In this document: piece after piece, positions 1 through 8,906 of the stretch
How the letters are laid out: each line of letters opens with the position of its first letter
Position numbering within the stretch: the stretch's first letter is position 1
Source: Polyangiaceae bacterium
GTDB lineage: Bacteria > Myxococcota_A > Polyangia > Polyangiales > Polyangiaceae
Direction of reading: 5' to 3'
Assembly (NCBI GenBank): GCA_947475525.1
Contig: CANJMI010000003.1
Span: 1 to 64,000 of the forward strand
Length of the DNA: 64,000 bases
Made by a program: the position numbers and the translations under genes
The notes under the pieces: generated by a model
What the model was told of the DNA's origin: nothing
Seen by the model: only the letters and a program-made list of their open reading frames with translations
Database searches by the model: none

Positions 1-177
1 TCTGCCGATAGCGTCATCGCGCTCATCGCCCTCGGGCCCATCATCCGTTCGACCATCCGCTTCCGAAACGCCGCGCTGTATTCCATCGTCCTCAATCCTG
101 TGCCCCCAGGGCCGTCATCCGGTCGGTGCGGCAACTATCCTGACGCAGGCGGGTGCGCCCGGAGGAACTCGGTGACA

Positions 178-463
178 GCAGCACGAAGCCGCTCAGCTTG
201 TCGACGCCCGGCGCGGCCAGCATGCGCGCCAGCACTTCGGGATTGCGCACACGCACGAAGCGCTCGGCACTGGCCTCGGGCTTCATGTTGGCCGGCACCA
301 CCGACAGGTTGAACAAGGCCCAGCTCAGGTCGGCGTCGGCGACCGCATCCTCGGTTCAGAAAATGAGGGAACGGGCATGTCCGTTCCGCTCGCCGTCGGC
401 GACCGACATCAGGTGTTTGTGGCTCGCGGGGATACACAGCGAAGCGCCCATAGACTTAGCCAT
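178..463 (-). pseudogene. HpcH/HpaI aldolase-like lyase, broken N-terminal fragment
   Basis: Read from the ATG at 463, this frame gives an N-terminus typical of the HpcH/HpaI lyases found in tellurium-resistance (Ter) biosynthetic clusters, including VVPANMKPEASAERFVRVRN. Codon 36 is TGA (356-358), where I would expect the Cys of an FCTEDAV-type motif. Homology stops abruptly after GVDKLSGFVL near position 178, so most of the enzyme is missing. The start overlaps the end of the StiP gene by 8 bp, which suggests it was once translationally coupled to it. Either a true pseudogene or an error at a contig edge; positions 1-177 hold nothing I recognise. Confidence 0.55.
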
Positions 464-1541
464 CGACCGCATTCCTGATCAGCGATACGGCGTGGTAGGG
501 CAGGCCGGGATCGACCTGCACGAGGATATTTTTTTCCTCGGCCAGCAGGACCAGGTGCACCACTTCGGGCGCGCCGGCATCGCGCAGGATGAGCAGGCGC
601 GGGGTGCGCCGCAGAAGTACCCGGGTCGCCTCGCCGATGCCTGGCTTGATCATGTTGATGTCCTTGACGCCATGCTGCGCCAGCGCTGCGCGCATGTAGT
701 CGCGAGAGACGGTGGCGGCCTGCTCTTTGTCCATCGGCGCCAGAGCGCACGGCAGCGGCGCCATCGCCAGCGCCTGCGCGACCAGTTCGTCGGCAAAGCG
801 CTGCGACTGGTCGTGCAGTTCGAACTGCTGGTAGTACACGCAGCCGTGGAAGTCGCCGGGGCCGATCGCCTCGTTCAGGATCGACCGGCTGATCAGTCCC
901 GAGACGGTGGCGTTCAGGATGCTCGACGGGATCAGGTAGTCGTCGCACGAGGCGGCGCAGGCCGCGGTGCCGGCCAGGTCGGACAGCACGTACAGGCCGC
1001 CGTCGATGCAGGTGCCGCGGCGCACGTTGAATTCGGCGATCGCCGCTTCCAGTTCGCGCGAGATCACGCCCTTGCCGGTCCAGCCGTCGACGAACACGAT
1101 CGACTCCGGCGCATGGCCGGCTGCTAGGATGTATTCGAGCGCGACCTGGTCGATGCCGCGGTCGCGGAGGATCGAGACCGAATAGTGGGTAACGTCTCGC
1201 TGCAGCACGACGCCGATCAGGTGCTTGAGCACCACGCCGACCGGGGTGCCTGCGCGCGCCAGCGACACCAATGTGATCGCGCCGCTGCGGCGTTGTCCGA
1301 TTAGCGTGGCGAGTGCCAGGCAGTCGCCCGCCATGCGCTCGAGGTTGGCCGTGCAGGCCTGGCGAAACTGCGTGAGGTAGCGCTCCGACGGCAGCGATTC
1401 GGGCGACAGCATTTCGCTGTAGTGGCGTTGGCCGGACTGGATCAGGTATTCCTTTTCCGGTACGTCCACGAAGTCATGCAGCGCAAGCGGCTTGAGGAGA
1501 AAATGCACGTCGCCGGCGCGGTAGCTGCCTGAGAAATTCAT
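456..1541 (-). CDS. StiP-family (PRTase-like / cysteine protease StiP) protein of Ter-type clusters
   Basis: 361-aa protein, about full length for the StiP family. I recognise the family from the N-terminus (SGSYRAGDVHFLLKPL), the PRTase-like core around VSLARAGTPVGVVLKH and DGWTGKGVISRELE, and the C-terminal DINMIKPGIGEATRVLLRR. These proteins sit in tellurium/stress Ter gene clusters with HAD and HpcH/HpaI partners, and that order (HAD, StiP, HpcH) is seen here. The start is the ATG at 1541, which overlaps the upstream stop as ATGA. The substrate is not established. The gene looks intact although both neighbours are damaged, and its closest relatives are, by my impression, betaproteobacterial. 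Confidence 0.75.
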   Translation of the reverse strand: MNFSGSYRAGDVHFLLKPLALHDFVDVPEKEYLIQSGQRHYSEMLSPESLPSERYLTQFRQACTANLERMAGDCLALATLIGQRRSGAITLVSLARAGTPVGVVLKHLIGVVLQRDVTHYSVSILRDRGIDQVALEYILAAGHAPESIVFVDGWTGKGVISRELEAAIAEFNVRRGTCIDGGLYVLSDLAGTAACAASCDDYLIPSSILNATVSGLISRSILNEAIGPGDFHGCVYYQQFELHDQSQRFADELVAQALAMAPLPCALAPMDKEQAATVSRDYMRAALAQHGVKDINMIKPGIGEATRVLLRRTPRLLILRDAGAPEVVHLVLLAEEKNILVQVDPGLPYHAVSLIRNAVDG

Positions 1542-2059
1542 AGCGCATCCAGTGCCAGGCCGGCCAGCTGGGTGCCGCGCGGCACGATGGCGTCGTCGCA
1601 GGCGGCCATGAAGCGCGCGTCGGAGCGGCTGTCGCCCATGCCGAAGGTGAGGATGTCGCCATGCTCGGCGCGCAGGCGGGCCGTCACGTGGGCGACCGCG
1701 TGCGCCTTGTTCAGCGCATTCGGTAAAATCGCCAGGTTGTTGCCCTTGCGTTGGATGAAGCAATCGCGCCGGCCTTCGGCGATCCATGGCGCGACGACCT
1801 CGCGTTCGATCGGTTCGAGCCGTTCGGCGACCTTGTCCGGATCCTTGTGAATGCACACACACGCGGCGTGAAGGACGCCGAGTGTGCCGAGGGAGAGTGA
1901 CAGGATCGTCTTTGCGTGGAGGTCGTCCTCAATGAATTGCTTGAGAAAACGCTCGATGCTTGCTCGGTTAAGGCCGACCCTCGCCATTTGCCGGCGCGCT
2001 CGCGCCGCACTGAGTTGCTCGGGATTCACGGTGTCTTGTGATGGGAAGCTTTCGCTCAT
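1538..2059 (-). pseudogene. Chimeric ORF: IS4-like transposase N-terminus joined to HAD hydrolase C-terminus
   Basis: The 173-aa reading frame is a splice of two unrelated pieces. Residues 1 to about 70 (MARVGLNRASIERFLKQFI, SLSLGTLGVLHAACVCIH) match the N-terminus of an IS4-family transposase. From about DPDKVAERLEPIER onward it is the C-terminal half of the HAD hydrolase of Ter clusters, with the acidic motif FGMGDSRSDARFMAACD. The N-terminal catalytic DxD half is absent, so hydrolase activity is not expected. The joint lies near 1845-1850. A deletion between an inserted IS and the host gene explains this best; assembly chimerism is possible. Confidence 0.65.
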
Positions 2060-2140
2060 GGACCTTTGACGGAGAAGGCGAGCATGGATTCAAACTTTCG
2101 CGATTTCCAAGTAATATAAGGGGATCTGTCAGCTAAACGG
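1850..2140 (-). mobile_element. 5' remnant of an IS4-like insertion sequence
   Basis: This spans the transposase N-terminal codons plus the upstream stretch around 2118-2140 (ATCTGTCAGCTAAACGGGG), which looks like an IS terminal inverted repeat but cannot be paired inside the window because the other end is missing. The rest of the transposase is absent. Element boundaries are inferred. Confidence 0.4.
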
Positions 2141-2244
2141 GGGGAAGCTCAAAGCTCACGAGCGCCGAGTGGTCATCTTATGTTTTTAAACACGCCGTAG
2201 CCGAAAGAAACAAGATCGGCAAAGACCGCGCGAGGCAACGAACA

Positions 2245-2877
2245 TCATGGGCTCCGCGCGGCGCGAAAAAAGAGCAAAGCTGCAGCGGGCAACAATGGTG
2301 AAACATAAGCAAACGCCCCTAGAACGATGCCCTCCCACAAAAACCACCACAAGAGTCGCTTGACAATGAATTCAGCGATCGTCGCTGGCATTGTCATAAG
2401 AAATTTAATTGCTTGGTAAATGAAAACTAATTTATTAGTTTCGTCGGAGCAATACATTCGCTTCGTAAGCGAGTTGTCGATAGCCGCAATAATTTTCCAG
2501 TGACTATAAACTGGCGAATCGAACGCTGCGCGCTCCGCTTCCACAGGGTAGCTACCTCGGGGCGCAACGAACGGCGTCATCTCGTCGCGTTCCCCTTTGG
2601 ATGCCCCCAGGCAGGAATGGTCCCGCCATGGTGCACTATGAATGTAATTGACTGGTAAGTCTTTGTAATAAAGCCCACCGATTACAAGAAGAACAACTCC
2701 GGCTGTCCCTAAAAGGATTTTGCGCCTCGGCCCCTGAACGTAACGTGATGCAATCGCCGCCACAATAGTCGGAAATAGAAGCACGCCGAGCGCGGCCAAC
2801 ATCCCTAACACCGAAAGAACGAGCAGGATAATGTCGTCTGCGTATTCCCAAAAAATCGCCGAAAAAAGTTCATCCAT
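2245..2877 (-). CDS. Hypothetical membrane protein, AT-richer than the surroundings
   Basis: 210-aa protein of no family I recognise. Hydrophobic stretches at about residues 14-42, 54-70, 155-180 and 183-207 predict three or four membrane segments, with a soluble loop of ~80 residues (about 75-150) rich in charged residues and three Cys. Codon use is visibly less GC-biased than in genes downstream of 3.5 kb, which suggests transfer. It stands alone between the IS remnant and the gmd remnant. Start ATG at 2877; 2878-3144 holds only short shadow frames. Confidence 0.5.
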   Translation of the reverse strand: MDELFSAIFWEYADDIILLVLSVLGMLAALGVLLFPTIVAAIASRYVQGPRRKILLGTAGVVLLVIGGLYYKDLPVNYIHSAPWRDHSCLGASKGERDEMTPFVAPRGSYPVEAERAAFDSPVYSHWKIIAAIDNSLTKRMYCSDETNKLVFIYQAIKFLMTMPATIAEFIVKRLLWWFLWEGIVLGAFAYVSPLLPAAALLFFRAARSP

Positions 2878-3144
2878 ATGTTTTTCTCAGTGGCCAGACG
2901 AAACAAATCGTATCGCTTGGCTTGTCCCCGCGCAAGGAATTGCTGTGGTCGCTCCGAAAGACTTGAAGTTCCAGTTGCATAACGGAGGAGTAGCGGTCTG
3001 AAGCTCACCCAGGGCCATCGCATCAAATTACGTCACGATATGACGCCCAGAACGCGCAGAAGAGTTCCGTCAAGCCAGCCCGCGAGTAAGCGCTTGTTCT
3101 TCACGCCGAGCTTCTTCCCGTTGAGTCCGGTGACGCCCTTGAGA

Positions 3145-3315
3145 AGGTTCACGGCGCGAATCGACGCACTCCACGACCCCGAACATCCCGATCCTCGCTT
3201 CGTTCTCCATCACGGGGATCTGTGCAACGCCCGGTCTTTGCGCGACATCCTCGACCAGACGCAGCCGGACGAGCTTTACAATCTCAGCGCTCAGAGCTGT
3301 CACAAAGGTCCTTCG
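3145..3315 (+). pseudogene. gmd: Remnant of GDP-mannose 4,6-dehydratase (gmd)
   Basis: In one frame the translation includes RIDALHDPEHPDPRFVLHHG then DLCNARSLRDILDQTQPDEL and YNLSAQS, which aligns well to the RIDHLYxDPH...HYGDLTD...PDEIYNLAAQS segment of Gmd. The Rossmann-fold N-terminus, the YxxxK active site and everything after AQS are gone. Gmd makes the substrate for GDP-L-fucose synthase, whose intact gene lies 770 bp away on the other strand, so a gmd-fcl pair probably existed here. Confidence 0.6.
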
Positions 3316-3483
3316 GGCGCATCCGCCGAGAGCTTGAGATGAAGTCAACTCTTCGCGGCGTGGAACAGGGTGTTTGTAGCGGCTGGCTTCCCACACTACC
3401 ACCTGACTCATTCACCGCGCGGGCAGTCGCTCACAAGCTCCCCTACAGGAGGCGACAGCCTCATCCTCTCTCACAGTTCCGCC

Positions 3484-4047
3484 TCACGGAATCGCGTGCT
3501 GCGCGAGCGTGGCGCGAGACACGAACCGGAGCGCCTCCGCCTCGGTCGCCGCGAGGTCCACCGGCGGCGCGACTCCGCCCGCCTCTGCTTCGGCCCACCG
3601 CGCGGCGCATAGGCACCACTTGTCACCCGGGCGCAAACCAGGGAACCCGCCACGCGCCGTCACGAGGTCGTTGCCTCGGTCACGCGTGTAGGTGAGAAAC
3701 TCCGCGGTGATTCGCGCACAAACGACGTGGACGCCGACATCGTCCGGCCCTGTCGTGCACCGCCCATCGCGGTAGGCGCCGGTCATCGGCGAGGTGCTGC
3801 ACGTCTCGAGTTCGTGGCCTTCGACGTTGCGCGCGGTGCGGCGCTCAAGCTCTGGCGATGCGGGTGGAGGGAGCGCGCACGCGGTCGACGAGCCGGCGGT
3901 GCCGCGGACGGGCAGGGCATTCGATTCGCCCGATGGGTGTTCTTGCGGCCCTCGCCCAGTCGCACACGCGAGCGAGGGCAAGAGCAACGTTAGGAGGAAA
4001 GGACGCTGCACCCGGCTGAAGCGTAGGCGCGCGCCGAACATCGGCAA
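3484..4047 (-). CDS. DUF2237 protein with predicted export signal
   Basis: 187 aa. Residues ~70-185 are a DUF2237 domain: ETCSTSPMTGAYRDGRCTTG, GPDDVGVHVVCARITAEFL, RGNDLVTA, FPGLRPGDKWCLCAARW and GVAPPVDLAATEAEAL are all family signatures, including the conserved Cys residues. Most family members I know are short proteins of ~120 aa without a leader. Here a basic hydrophobic leader ending near SLACATG (an imperfect lipobox) and a low-complexity Ser/Pro linker precede the domain, so an exported or lipid-anchored protein is likely. Function of the domain is unknown. Followed downstream by ~170 bp with no gene. Confidence 0.75.
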   Translation of the reverse strand: MPMFGARLRFSRVQRPFLLTLLLPSLACATGRGPQEHPSGESNALPVRGTAGSSTACALPPPASPELERRTARNVEGHELETCSTSPMTGAYRDGRCTTGPDDVGVHVVCARITAEFLTYTRDRGNDLVTARGGFPGLRPGDKWCLCAARWAEAEAGGVAPPVDLAATEAEALRFVSRATLAQHAIP

Positions 4048-4083
4048 GGAGTTTCGGACGGCTCATTCAAACGGTGGTGCATC

Positions 4084-5052
4084 TCAGCCGCGGGTCGCTT
4101 CGCGGGCGAGGACCTCGTGTCTGTGCTCGCGCCACCAGTGAATCGTCTCGCGTAGGCCGTCCTCGAACGTCGTGGTCGCGACGAACCCGAAGCGCTCCTT
4201 CGCGCGGGAGACGTCGAGCATGCGGCGGGGCTGCCCGTTCGGCCGCGAGGTGTCCCAGCGGAGTGTGCCTTCGTGCCCGACGAGGCGCTGAATCGTCATC
4301 GCGAGGTCCTTCATGGCGATCTCGAAGCCGGCGCCGAGGTTGACCGGATCGGGGTCGTCGTACGTTTCGAGCGCGTCGACGAGCCCTCGTGCCGCGTCGG
4401 TGACGTAGAGGAACTCGCGCGTTGGCGAGCCGTCACCCCACAAGGTGACTTCGGCGTTGCCCTCGATGCGCGCCTCCTCGAACTTGCGAATCATCGCCGG
4501 GATGACGTGCGAATCTTCGAGATCGAAGTTGTCCCAAGGACCGTAGAGGTTGACCGGAAAGACGACGACGAAGTTCGAATCGAACTCCTGGCGGTACGAT
4601 TGCGCCATCACGAGGAGGGCCTTCTTCGCGATGCCGTAAGGCGCGTTCGTCTCCTCGGGGTACCCATTCCAGAGGTCGTCCTCGCGAAACGGGATCGGCG
4701 CGAATTTTGGGTACGCGCAAATCGTCCCCGCAACGACGACCTTTCGCAGCGCATGCCGGCGCGCCGCTTCGAGTACGTGCAGCCCCATCGCCATGTTGTC
4801 CCGAAAGAACGAGCCGGGGTGCTTGCGGTTCGCGCCGATGCCGCCGACTTTCGCCGCGAGGTGCATCACCACTGTGGGCTTGGCCTCATCGAAGAGTCGC
4901 AGGACGGCATCTTCGTGCGTGAGGTCGTAGTCCCGCGAGCGAGCCACGATGACGTCCGCGATGCCGCGGCGTTTGAGTTCGCTCACGACGTGGCGTCCGA
5001 GAAATCCCGCGCCACCGGTGACGAGTACCCGCTCATGTGCGTAGCTCTGCAT
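4084..5052 (-). CDS. fcl: GDP-L-fucose synthase / NAD-dependent epimerase-reductase
   Basis: 322-aa extended short-chain dehydrogenase, full length for WcaG/Fcl. It has the NAD(P)-binding GGAGFLG near residue 14, HLAAKVGGIGAN, the TICAYPKF segment, the catalytic YGIAK, and NLYGPWDNFDLEDSHVIPAMI with the downstream substrate loop typical of Fcl. The reaction is epimerisation and reduction of GDP-4-keto-6-deoxymannose to GDP-L-fucose for surface glycans. Its usual partner gmd is only a remnant at 3145-3315, so the substrate must come from elsewhere. Divergent from the PHP lipoprotein gene with 74 bp between starts. Confidence 0.88.
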   Translation of the reverse strand: MQSYAHERVLVTGGAGFLGRHVVSELKRRGIADVIVARSRDYDLTHEDAVLRLFDEAKPTVVMHLAAKVGGIGANRKHPGSFFRDNMAMGLHVLEAARRHALRKVVVAGTICAYPKFAPIPFREDDLWNGYPEETNAPYGIAKKALLVMAQSYRQEFDSNFVVVFPVNLYGPWDNFDLEDSHVIPAMIRKFEEARIEGNAEVTLWGDGSPTREFLYVTDAARGLVDALETYDDPDPVNLGAGFEIAMKDLAMTIQRLVGHEGTLRWDTSRPNGQPRRMLDVSRAKERFGFVATTTFEDGLRETIHWWREHRHEVLAREATRG

Positions 5053-5126
5053 GGGCGAACGTCACCACGCTACGAGCGGGGGAGCAAGGAGCGCACTTTC
5101 GCCTCCGATTCGCGTAATGTTGACGC

Positions 5127-7742
5127 ATGCGCTTTGGCTTCGCTGCATCGTTTGCGTTTACGACGTTTGCCTTTTTCGCCGCCGCCTCGCTGAGTTCGTG
5201 TGGTGTCACGCCGGACGGTGAGACGACGCCCATCGACGAGGTGTGTCCGGGGCTCGAGAAAACGTTCGAACCGGGGGACGCGAACGGACATGCGGAGCCG
5301 TACGGTGCGAAGGCAGCGAACCAGGCGCGCGCGGGTCGGATTGCGAAGGAGGCCGATATTGCGGTGCCGGCTCACGGGCGTGAGCAGGTGCGCGTCGGTG
5401 ACTACGTGCTCGCGAACGATCGTCTGGCGGTCACGATCGAAGGGGCCCGCGCGAGTGGAGGTTATGCCCGCTTCGGCGGAGGCATCCTCGGCATCGATAA
5501 GGTGGGGCCAGACGGCCGCCCGATGGGGGTGTCGCGTTATGGCGAGACGTTGATGGGCGTGTCGCTCGAGGTCGTCTCGCCGACGAGCGTCACGGTCTTG
5601 GCCGACGGCTCCGATGGCAAGGCCGCGGTGGTTCGCGCGACGGGCAAGCTCGCGCGGATCCCCTTCCTCGACGAAGGTGCGCTCGGCGCGCTTTTTCAGC
5701 GCCGCTATGGGTTTAGCGCGACGTACGACTATGTGCTCGAGCCTGGATCCGACAAACTCACGATCCGACTCGGCATCATCAACGACACCGTCGATCCCAT
5801 CGACTTCGGTCTCGAGCGCAAGGACTCCGACGAGCTGTTCGGATTCTTCCACGGGTCCAATTCGCAGCTCGTCACCCCGGGCGTGGGCTACGGCAAAGCG
5901 AAGGTGGCGACGGCGTGGGCGGGCTTTGACAGCGGACCTTTCAACTTTGCGTGGCGCAACGTCGATGCCGATCTCGAGTTCGCTGTCGAACAGAGCGGAT
6001 TCTCCCTCTTTTGGGGACCGGGCTATGCGGCGGACGCGTGCTCGCGCGTGCTGCTCGATCGCGTGGAGGTCATCGCGGGCGGCCCCAATTACGACGGGCT
6101 GCGAGAAGCGGTGCGCCGCGTCGACGGCGATGCCCCGTGGCGGGCGGTCGCGGGAAAATTGACCGACGGCGCAGGTTCTCCCGTGGCGGACGCGTGGGTC
6201 CATCTGCTCGATGCCGAGGGCGCATACCTGAGCCGCACACGCACCGATGTCGAAGGCGCCTATGTCGTGCATGCGCCGCCGGGCGTGCCCGCAAAAGTGC
6301 TCCCGCAAAAGCGCGGCTATCCGACCCATGCGGGCTTCGTCGTGGGGGCCGACGTGGCCAAGGCCGACCTCGCGTTCGCCCCGCACGGTGTCGTCCACGT
6401 CACCGCCAAGCGTGACGGCGATGGTGTGGCTTTGCCCGTTCGCGTGCAGCTCATTCCAACGGTGCCGGAGCCCGCGACCCCGCCTGAGTTCGGGGTGCAA
6501 GACGAGGTGGAGGGGAGGCTCCACCAGGAGTTCGCGATCAATGGCGAGGTGACGCTCGTTGTGCCGCCCGGTGAACATCGCGTCGTCGTCACGCGCGGGT
6601 TCGAATACGAGCCCTTCGACTCGACCGTGACCGTCGCGGCCGGGCAGACCGTGGACCTCGATGCGAAGCTCGCCGAGAGCGTCGATACGACCGGCGTGAT
6701 GTGCGCGGATTTTCACATTCACTCGCAATTGTCCGCAGATTCGAACGATCCGATTCGGCTCAAGGTGATGTCCGCGGTCGCCGATGGCCTCGACATTCCG
6801 GTCTCGAGCGAGCACGAGTGGGTCGCCGATTTTGGGCCGGTCGTGAAGGAACTTGGCTTGCAGAATTGGGCCTTCGGCATGGCCTCCGAAGAGCTGACGA
6901 CGTTCGCATGGGGCCACTTCGGCGTGATTCCGCTCACGCCCCGTCCCGACCAGTTGAACAATGGCGCCGTGGAATGGATCGGCATGAAGCCGACCGAGGT
7001 GTTCGCCACCGTGCATGCGTTGCCGGAGGACCCCTTCCTCGTCGTCAACCATCCGAGCGGCAGCGGCTTTCAGGCGTATTTCAGCGTGGCCCGCTACGAC
7101 CGAGTCACGGGCAAAGGCTCGGATGACTTGTGGAGCGACAACTTCGACGGCGTCGAGGTGTTCAACGATTCGGATTTCGAGACGAACCGCACCGCCTCCG
7201 TAGCCGATTGGTTTTCGCTCTTGAACCTCGGCAAGAAGGTGTGGGCAGTCGGTAGCTCGGACAGCCATCACGTGCGCACCGCGCCTGTCGGGTATCCGCG
7301 AACGTGTTTCACGTTCGGTCACGACGATCCGAAAAAGCTGACCCCCGAGAGCGTGCGTGACGCTGCGCGTTCGGGCGCGTCGACGATAAGCGGCGGCCTC
7401 TTCATGACCGTCGTCGGGCCGGGCGGGAAAGGCCCAGGTTCGACGGTCGCCACCGCTGGTGGCAAGGCGACCTTCACCGTCACCGTGCAGGGCGCAAGCT
7501 TCATCAAAGGCGACACGCTCGAGACGATCGTCAACGGAGTGACCGTCGCGACGGAGCCGCTGCTGCCGCTCGGCGCGGGGCCCGTCAATCGCTACGTCAA
7601 CCAGGTCACGGTGACCCTCGATCCCGCGGCGCCACGCAATTGGGTCGTCTTCCACGCGAAAGGTGAAGGCGATCTTGCGCCACTGCATCCCGGGCGGCAG
7701 CCGTTCGCGGTTTCGAACCCGGTGATGCTCTCGACTCCGTGA
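5127..7742 (+). CDS. PHP-domain (CehA/McbA-type) metallohydrolase lipoprotein
   Basis: 871 aa. The N-terminal leader ends in SLSSCG, a good lipobox, so the protein is probably lipid-anchored in the cell envelope. Residues ~30-330 are a beta-rich region of unknown fold, ~340-410 resemble a carboxypeptidase-regulatory-like domain (GKLTDGAGSPVADAWVHLLD, DVEGAYVVHAPPG), and from ~525 a PHP domain follows with metal ligands in CADFHIHSQLSADS, HEW, VVNHPS and GSSDSHH. PHP/CehA proteins hydrolyse phosphoester or related bonds; the substrate is unknown. It sits upstream of a Ser/Thr kinase gene on the same strand, 100 bp away. Confidence 0.8.
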   Translation: MRFGFAASFAFTTFAFFAAASLSSCGVTPDGETTPIDEVCPGLEKTFEPGDANGHAEPYGAKAANQARAGRIAKEADIAVPAHGREQVRVGDYVLANDRLAVTIEGARASGGYARFGGGILGIDKVGPDGRPMGVSRYGETLMGVSLEVVSPTSVTVLADGSDGKAAVVRATGKLARIPFLDEGALGALFQRRYGFSATYDYVLEPGSDKLTIRLGIINDTVDPIDFGLERKDSDELFGFFHGSNSQLVTPGVGYGKAKVATAWAGFDSGPFNFAWRNVDADLEFAVEQSGFSLFWGPGYAADACSRVLLDRVEVIAGGPNYDGLREAVRRVDGDAPWRAVAGKLTDGAGSPVADAWVHLLDAEGAYLSRTRTDVEGAYVVHAPPGVPAKVLPQKRGYPTHAGFVVGADVAKADLAFAPHGVVHVTAKRDGDGVALPVRVQLIPTVPEPATPPEFGVQDEVEGRLHQEFAINGEVTLVVPPGEHRVVVTRGFEYEPFDSTVTVAAGQTVDLDAKLAESVDTTGVMCADFHIHSQLSADSNDPIRLKVMSAVADGLDIPVSSEHEWVADFGPVVKELGLQNWAFGMASEELTTFAWGHFGVIPLTPRPDQLNNGAVEWIGMKPTEVFATVHALPEDPFLVVNHPSGSGFQAYFSVARYDRVTGKGSDDLWSDNFDGVEVFNDSDFETNRTASVADWFSLLNLGKKVWAVGSSDSHHVRTAPVGYPRTCFTFGHDDPKKLTPESVRDAARSGASTISGGLFMTVVGPGGKGPGSTVATAGGKATFTVTVQGASFIKGDTLETIVNGVTVATEPLLPLGAGPVNRYVNQVTVTLDPAAPRNWVVFHAKGEGDLAPLHPGRQPFAVSNPVMLSTP

Positions 7743-7842
7743 CTCCGTTCGCGGTCAACGCCGCTCTTGCGTCGCGCCGCGTGATCGCGCGGCGATTTAC
7801 CTTGTTTGCCCTGCAATTTTCCTGTGGTACCGCAGCCGCGCG

Positions 7843-8802
7843 ATGAACAACGGACAGCTCGTGGGCGGACGTTTCGAAGCCCAGTCGCTGGCCGGACGAG
7901 GCGGCATGGGCGAGGTGTGGCAGGCGCTCGATCGCGCGACGGGGAAGGTCGTTGCACTGAAGGCGATGCGTCAAGCGAACGCCGAGTACACGGTGCGCTT
8001 CCATCAAGAAGTCGAGCTCATGCGAACGCTCGCGCATGAGAGCATCGTCGGCTACGTCGCGAGTGGGAGCACGCCCGACGGCGACCCGTGGTTCGCGATG
8101 GAATGGCTCGAGGGGTGCGATCTCGCAGCGCATCTGAAGAAAGGCGTCTTGAGCATCGAGGAGGCGATCGTGCTCGGGACTCAGGTGGCGAGCGCACTTG
8201 GGTATGCCCACGAACAGGGCGTTGTCCATCGCGACATCAAGCCCCACAATTTGTTCCTCGTCGGTGGCGACGTCGCCCGCGTGAAGGTGCTCGACTTCGG
8301 CGTCGCGAAGCTCGTCTGGTCGAGCACCGTGCATACCGCCCAAGACAGCACCTCGCTGCTCGGCTCGCCGCGTTACATGGCGCCGGAGCAGGCGCGGGGT
8401 GACTCTGCGATCGACGCGCGCGCCGACGTCTTCTCACTCGGCTGCGTGCTCTTCGAGTGCGTGACGGGCCGCCGATGTTTCGAGGGCCGAGGCCTCGAGG
8501 TGGTGTTGGCGAAGGTGCTCTTCGACGAGGTCCCTCTAGCATCGAGTGTTGCCGATATTCCGGACGTTCTCGACGACCTGATTCGCCGGATGGTCGCAAA
8601 GATTCCCGCGAGCCGCCCGCCGAACGGGTTCGTGGTCGTGGGTGAACTCGAAGGGGCGCGCGACAACCTGGACACCTGCGTGACGAGCGTCCGCGCGGAC
8701 CCGGCGTTGTCTTCACGAACCGAGCAGGCGCCGAGCGTTCTTCCCACCGAGGAGGGGCTGCCACCCTTGGTGGAGACGGTGACCTACGTGAGACCCGACT
8801 GA
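7843..8802 (+). CDS. Ser/Thr protein kinase, cytosolic
   Basis: 319 aa, a Hanks-type kinase domain at ~10-275: the glycine loop GRGGMGEVW, VALK lysine, HRDIKPHN catalytic loop, DFGVAK and GSPRYMAPEQ with the activation loop. The ~45-residue C-terminal tail is acidic and shows no membrane segment or sensor domain, so it is probably soluble. Kinases of this type are abundant in myxobacteria; the substrate is not evident from the neighbours. Start ATG chosen because the domain begins within 10 residues. Confidence 0.9.
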   Translation: MNNGQLVGGRFEAQSLAGRGGMGEVWQALDRATGKVVALKAMRQANAEYTVRFHQEVELMRTLAHESIVGYVASGSTPDGDPWFAMEWLEGCDLAAHLKKGVLSIEEAIVLGTQVASALGYAHEQGVVHRDIKPHNLFLVGGDVARVKVLDFGVAKLVWSSTVHTAQDSTSLLGSPRYMAPEQARGDSAIDARADVFSLGCVLFECVTGRRCFEGRGLEVVLAKVLFDEVPLASSVADIPDVLDDLIRRMVAKIPASRPPNGFVVVGELEGARDNLDTCVTSVRADPALSSRTEQAPSVLPTEEGLPPLVETVTYVRPD

Positions 8803-8906
8803 AGCCTGAGTTCCCGGCAGCGCGTTCGGCTCGAGGCGATAGCCCCCGCCTACGGAGCGACGCTCGCGCTGCGCCCTACGCGCTACACTGTGCCGCGGTT
8901 CGAACG

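Noticed and set aside
2805-3026. 73-codon minus-strand ORF overlapping the membrane protein start
   Set aside because: No family features and overlaps a better gene; low-complexity end.
5070-7688. 872-codon open frame on the minus strand
   Set aside because: It is antisense to the PHP lipoprotein gene; His/Arg/Asp-rich translation with no motif, produced by GC-rich third positions.
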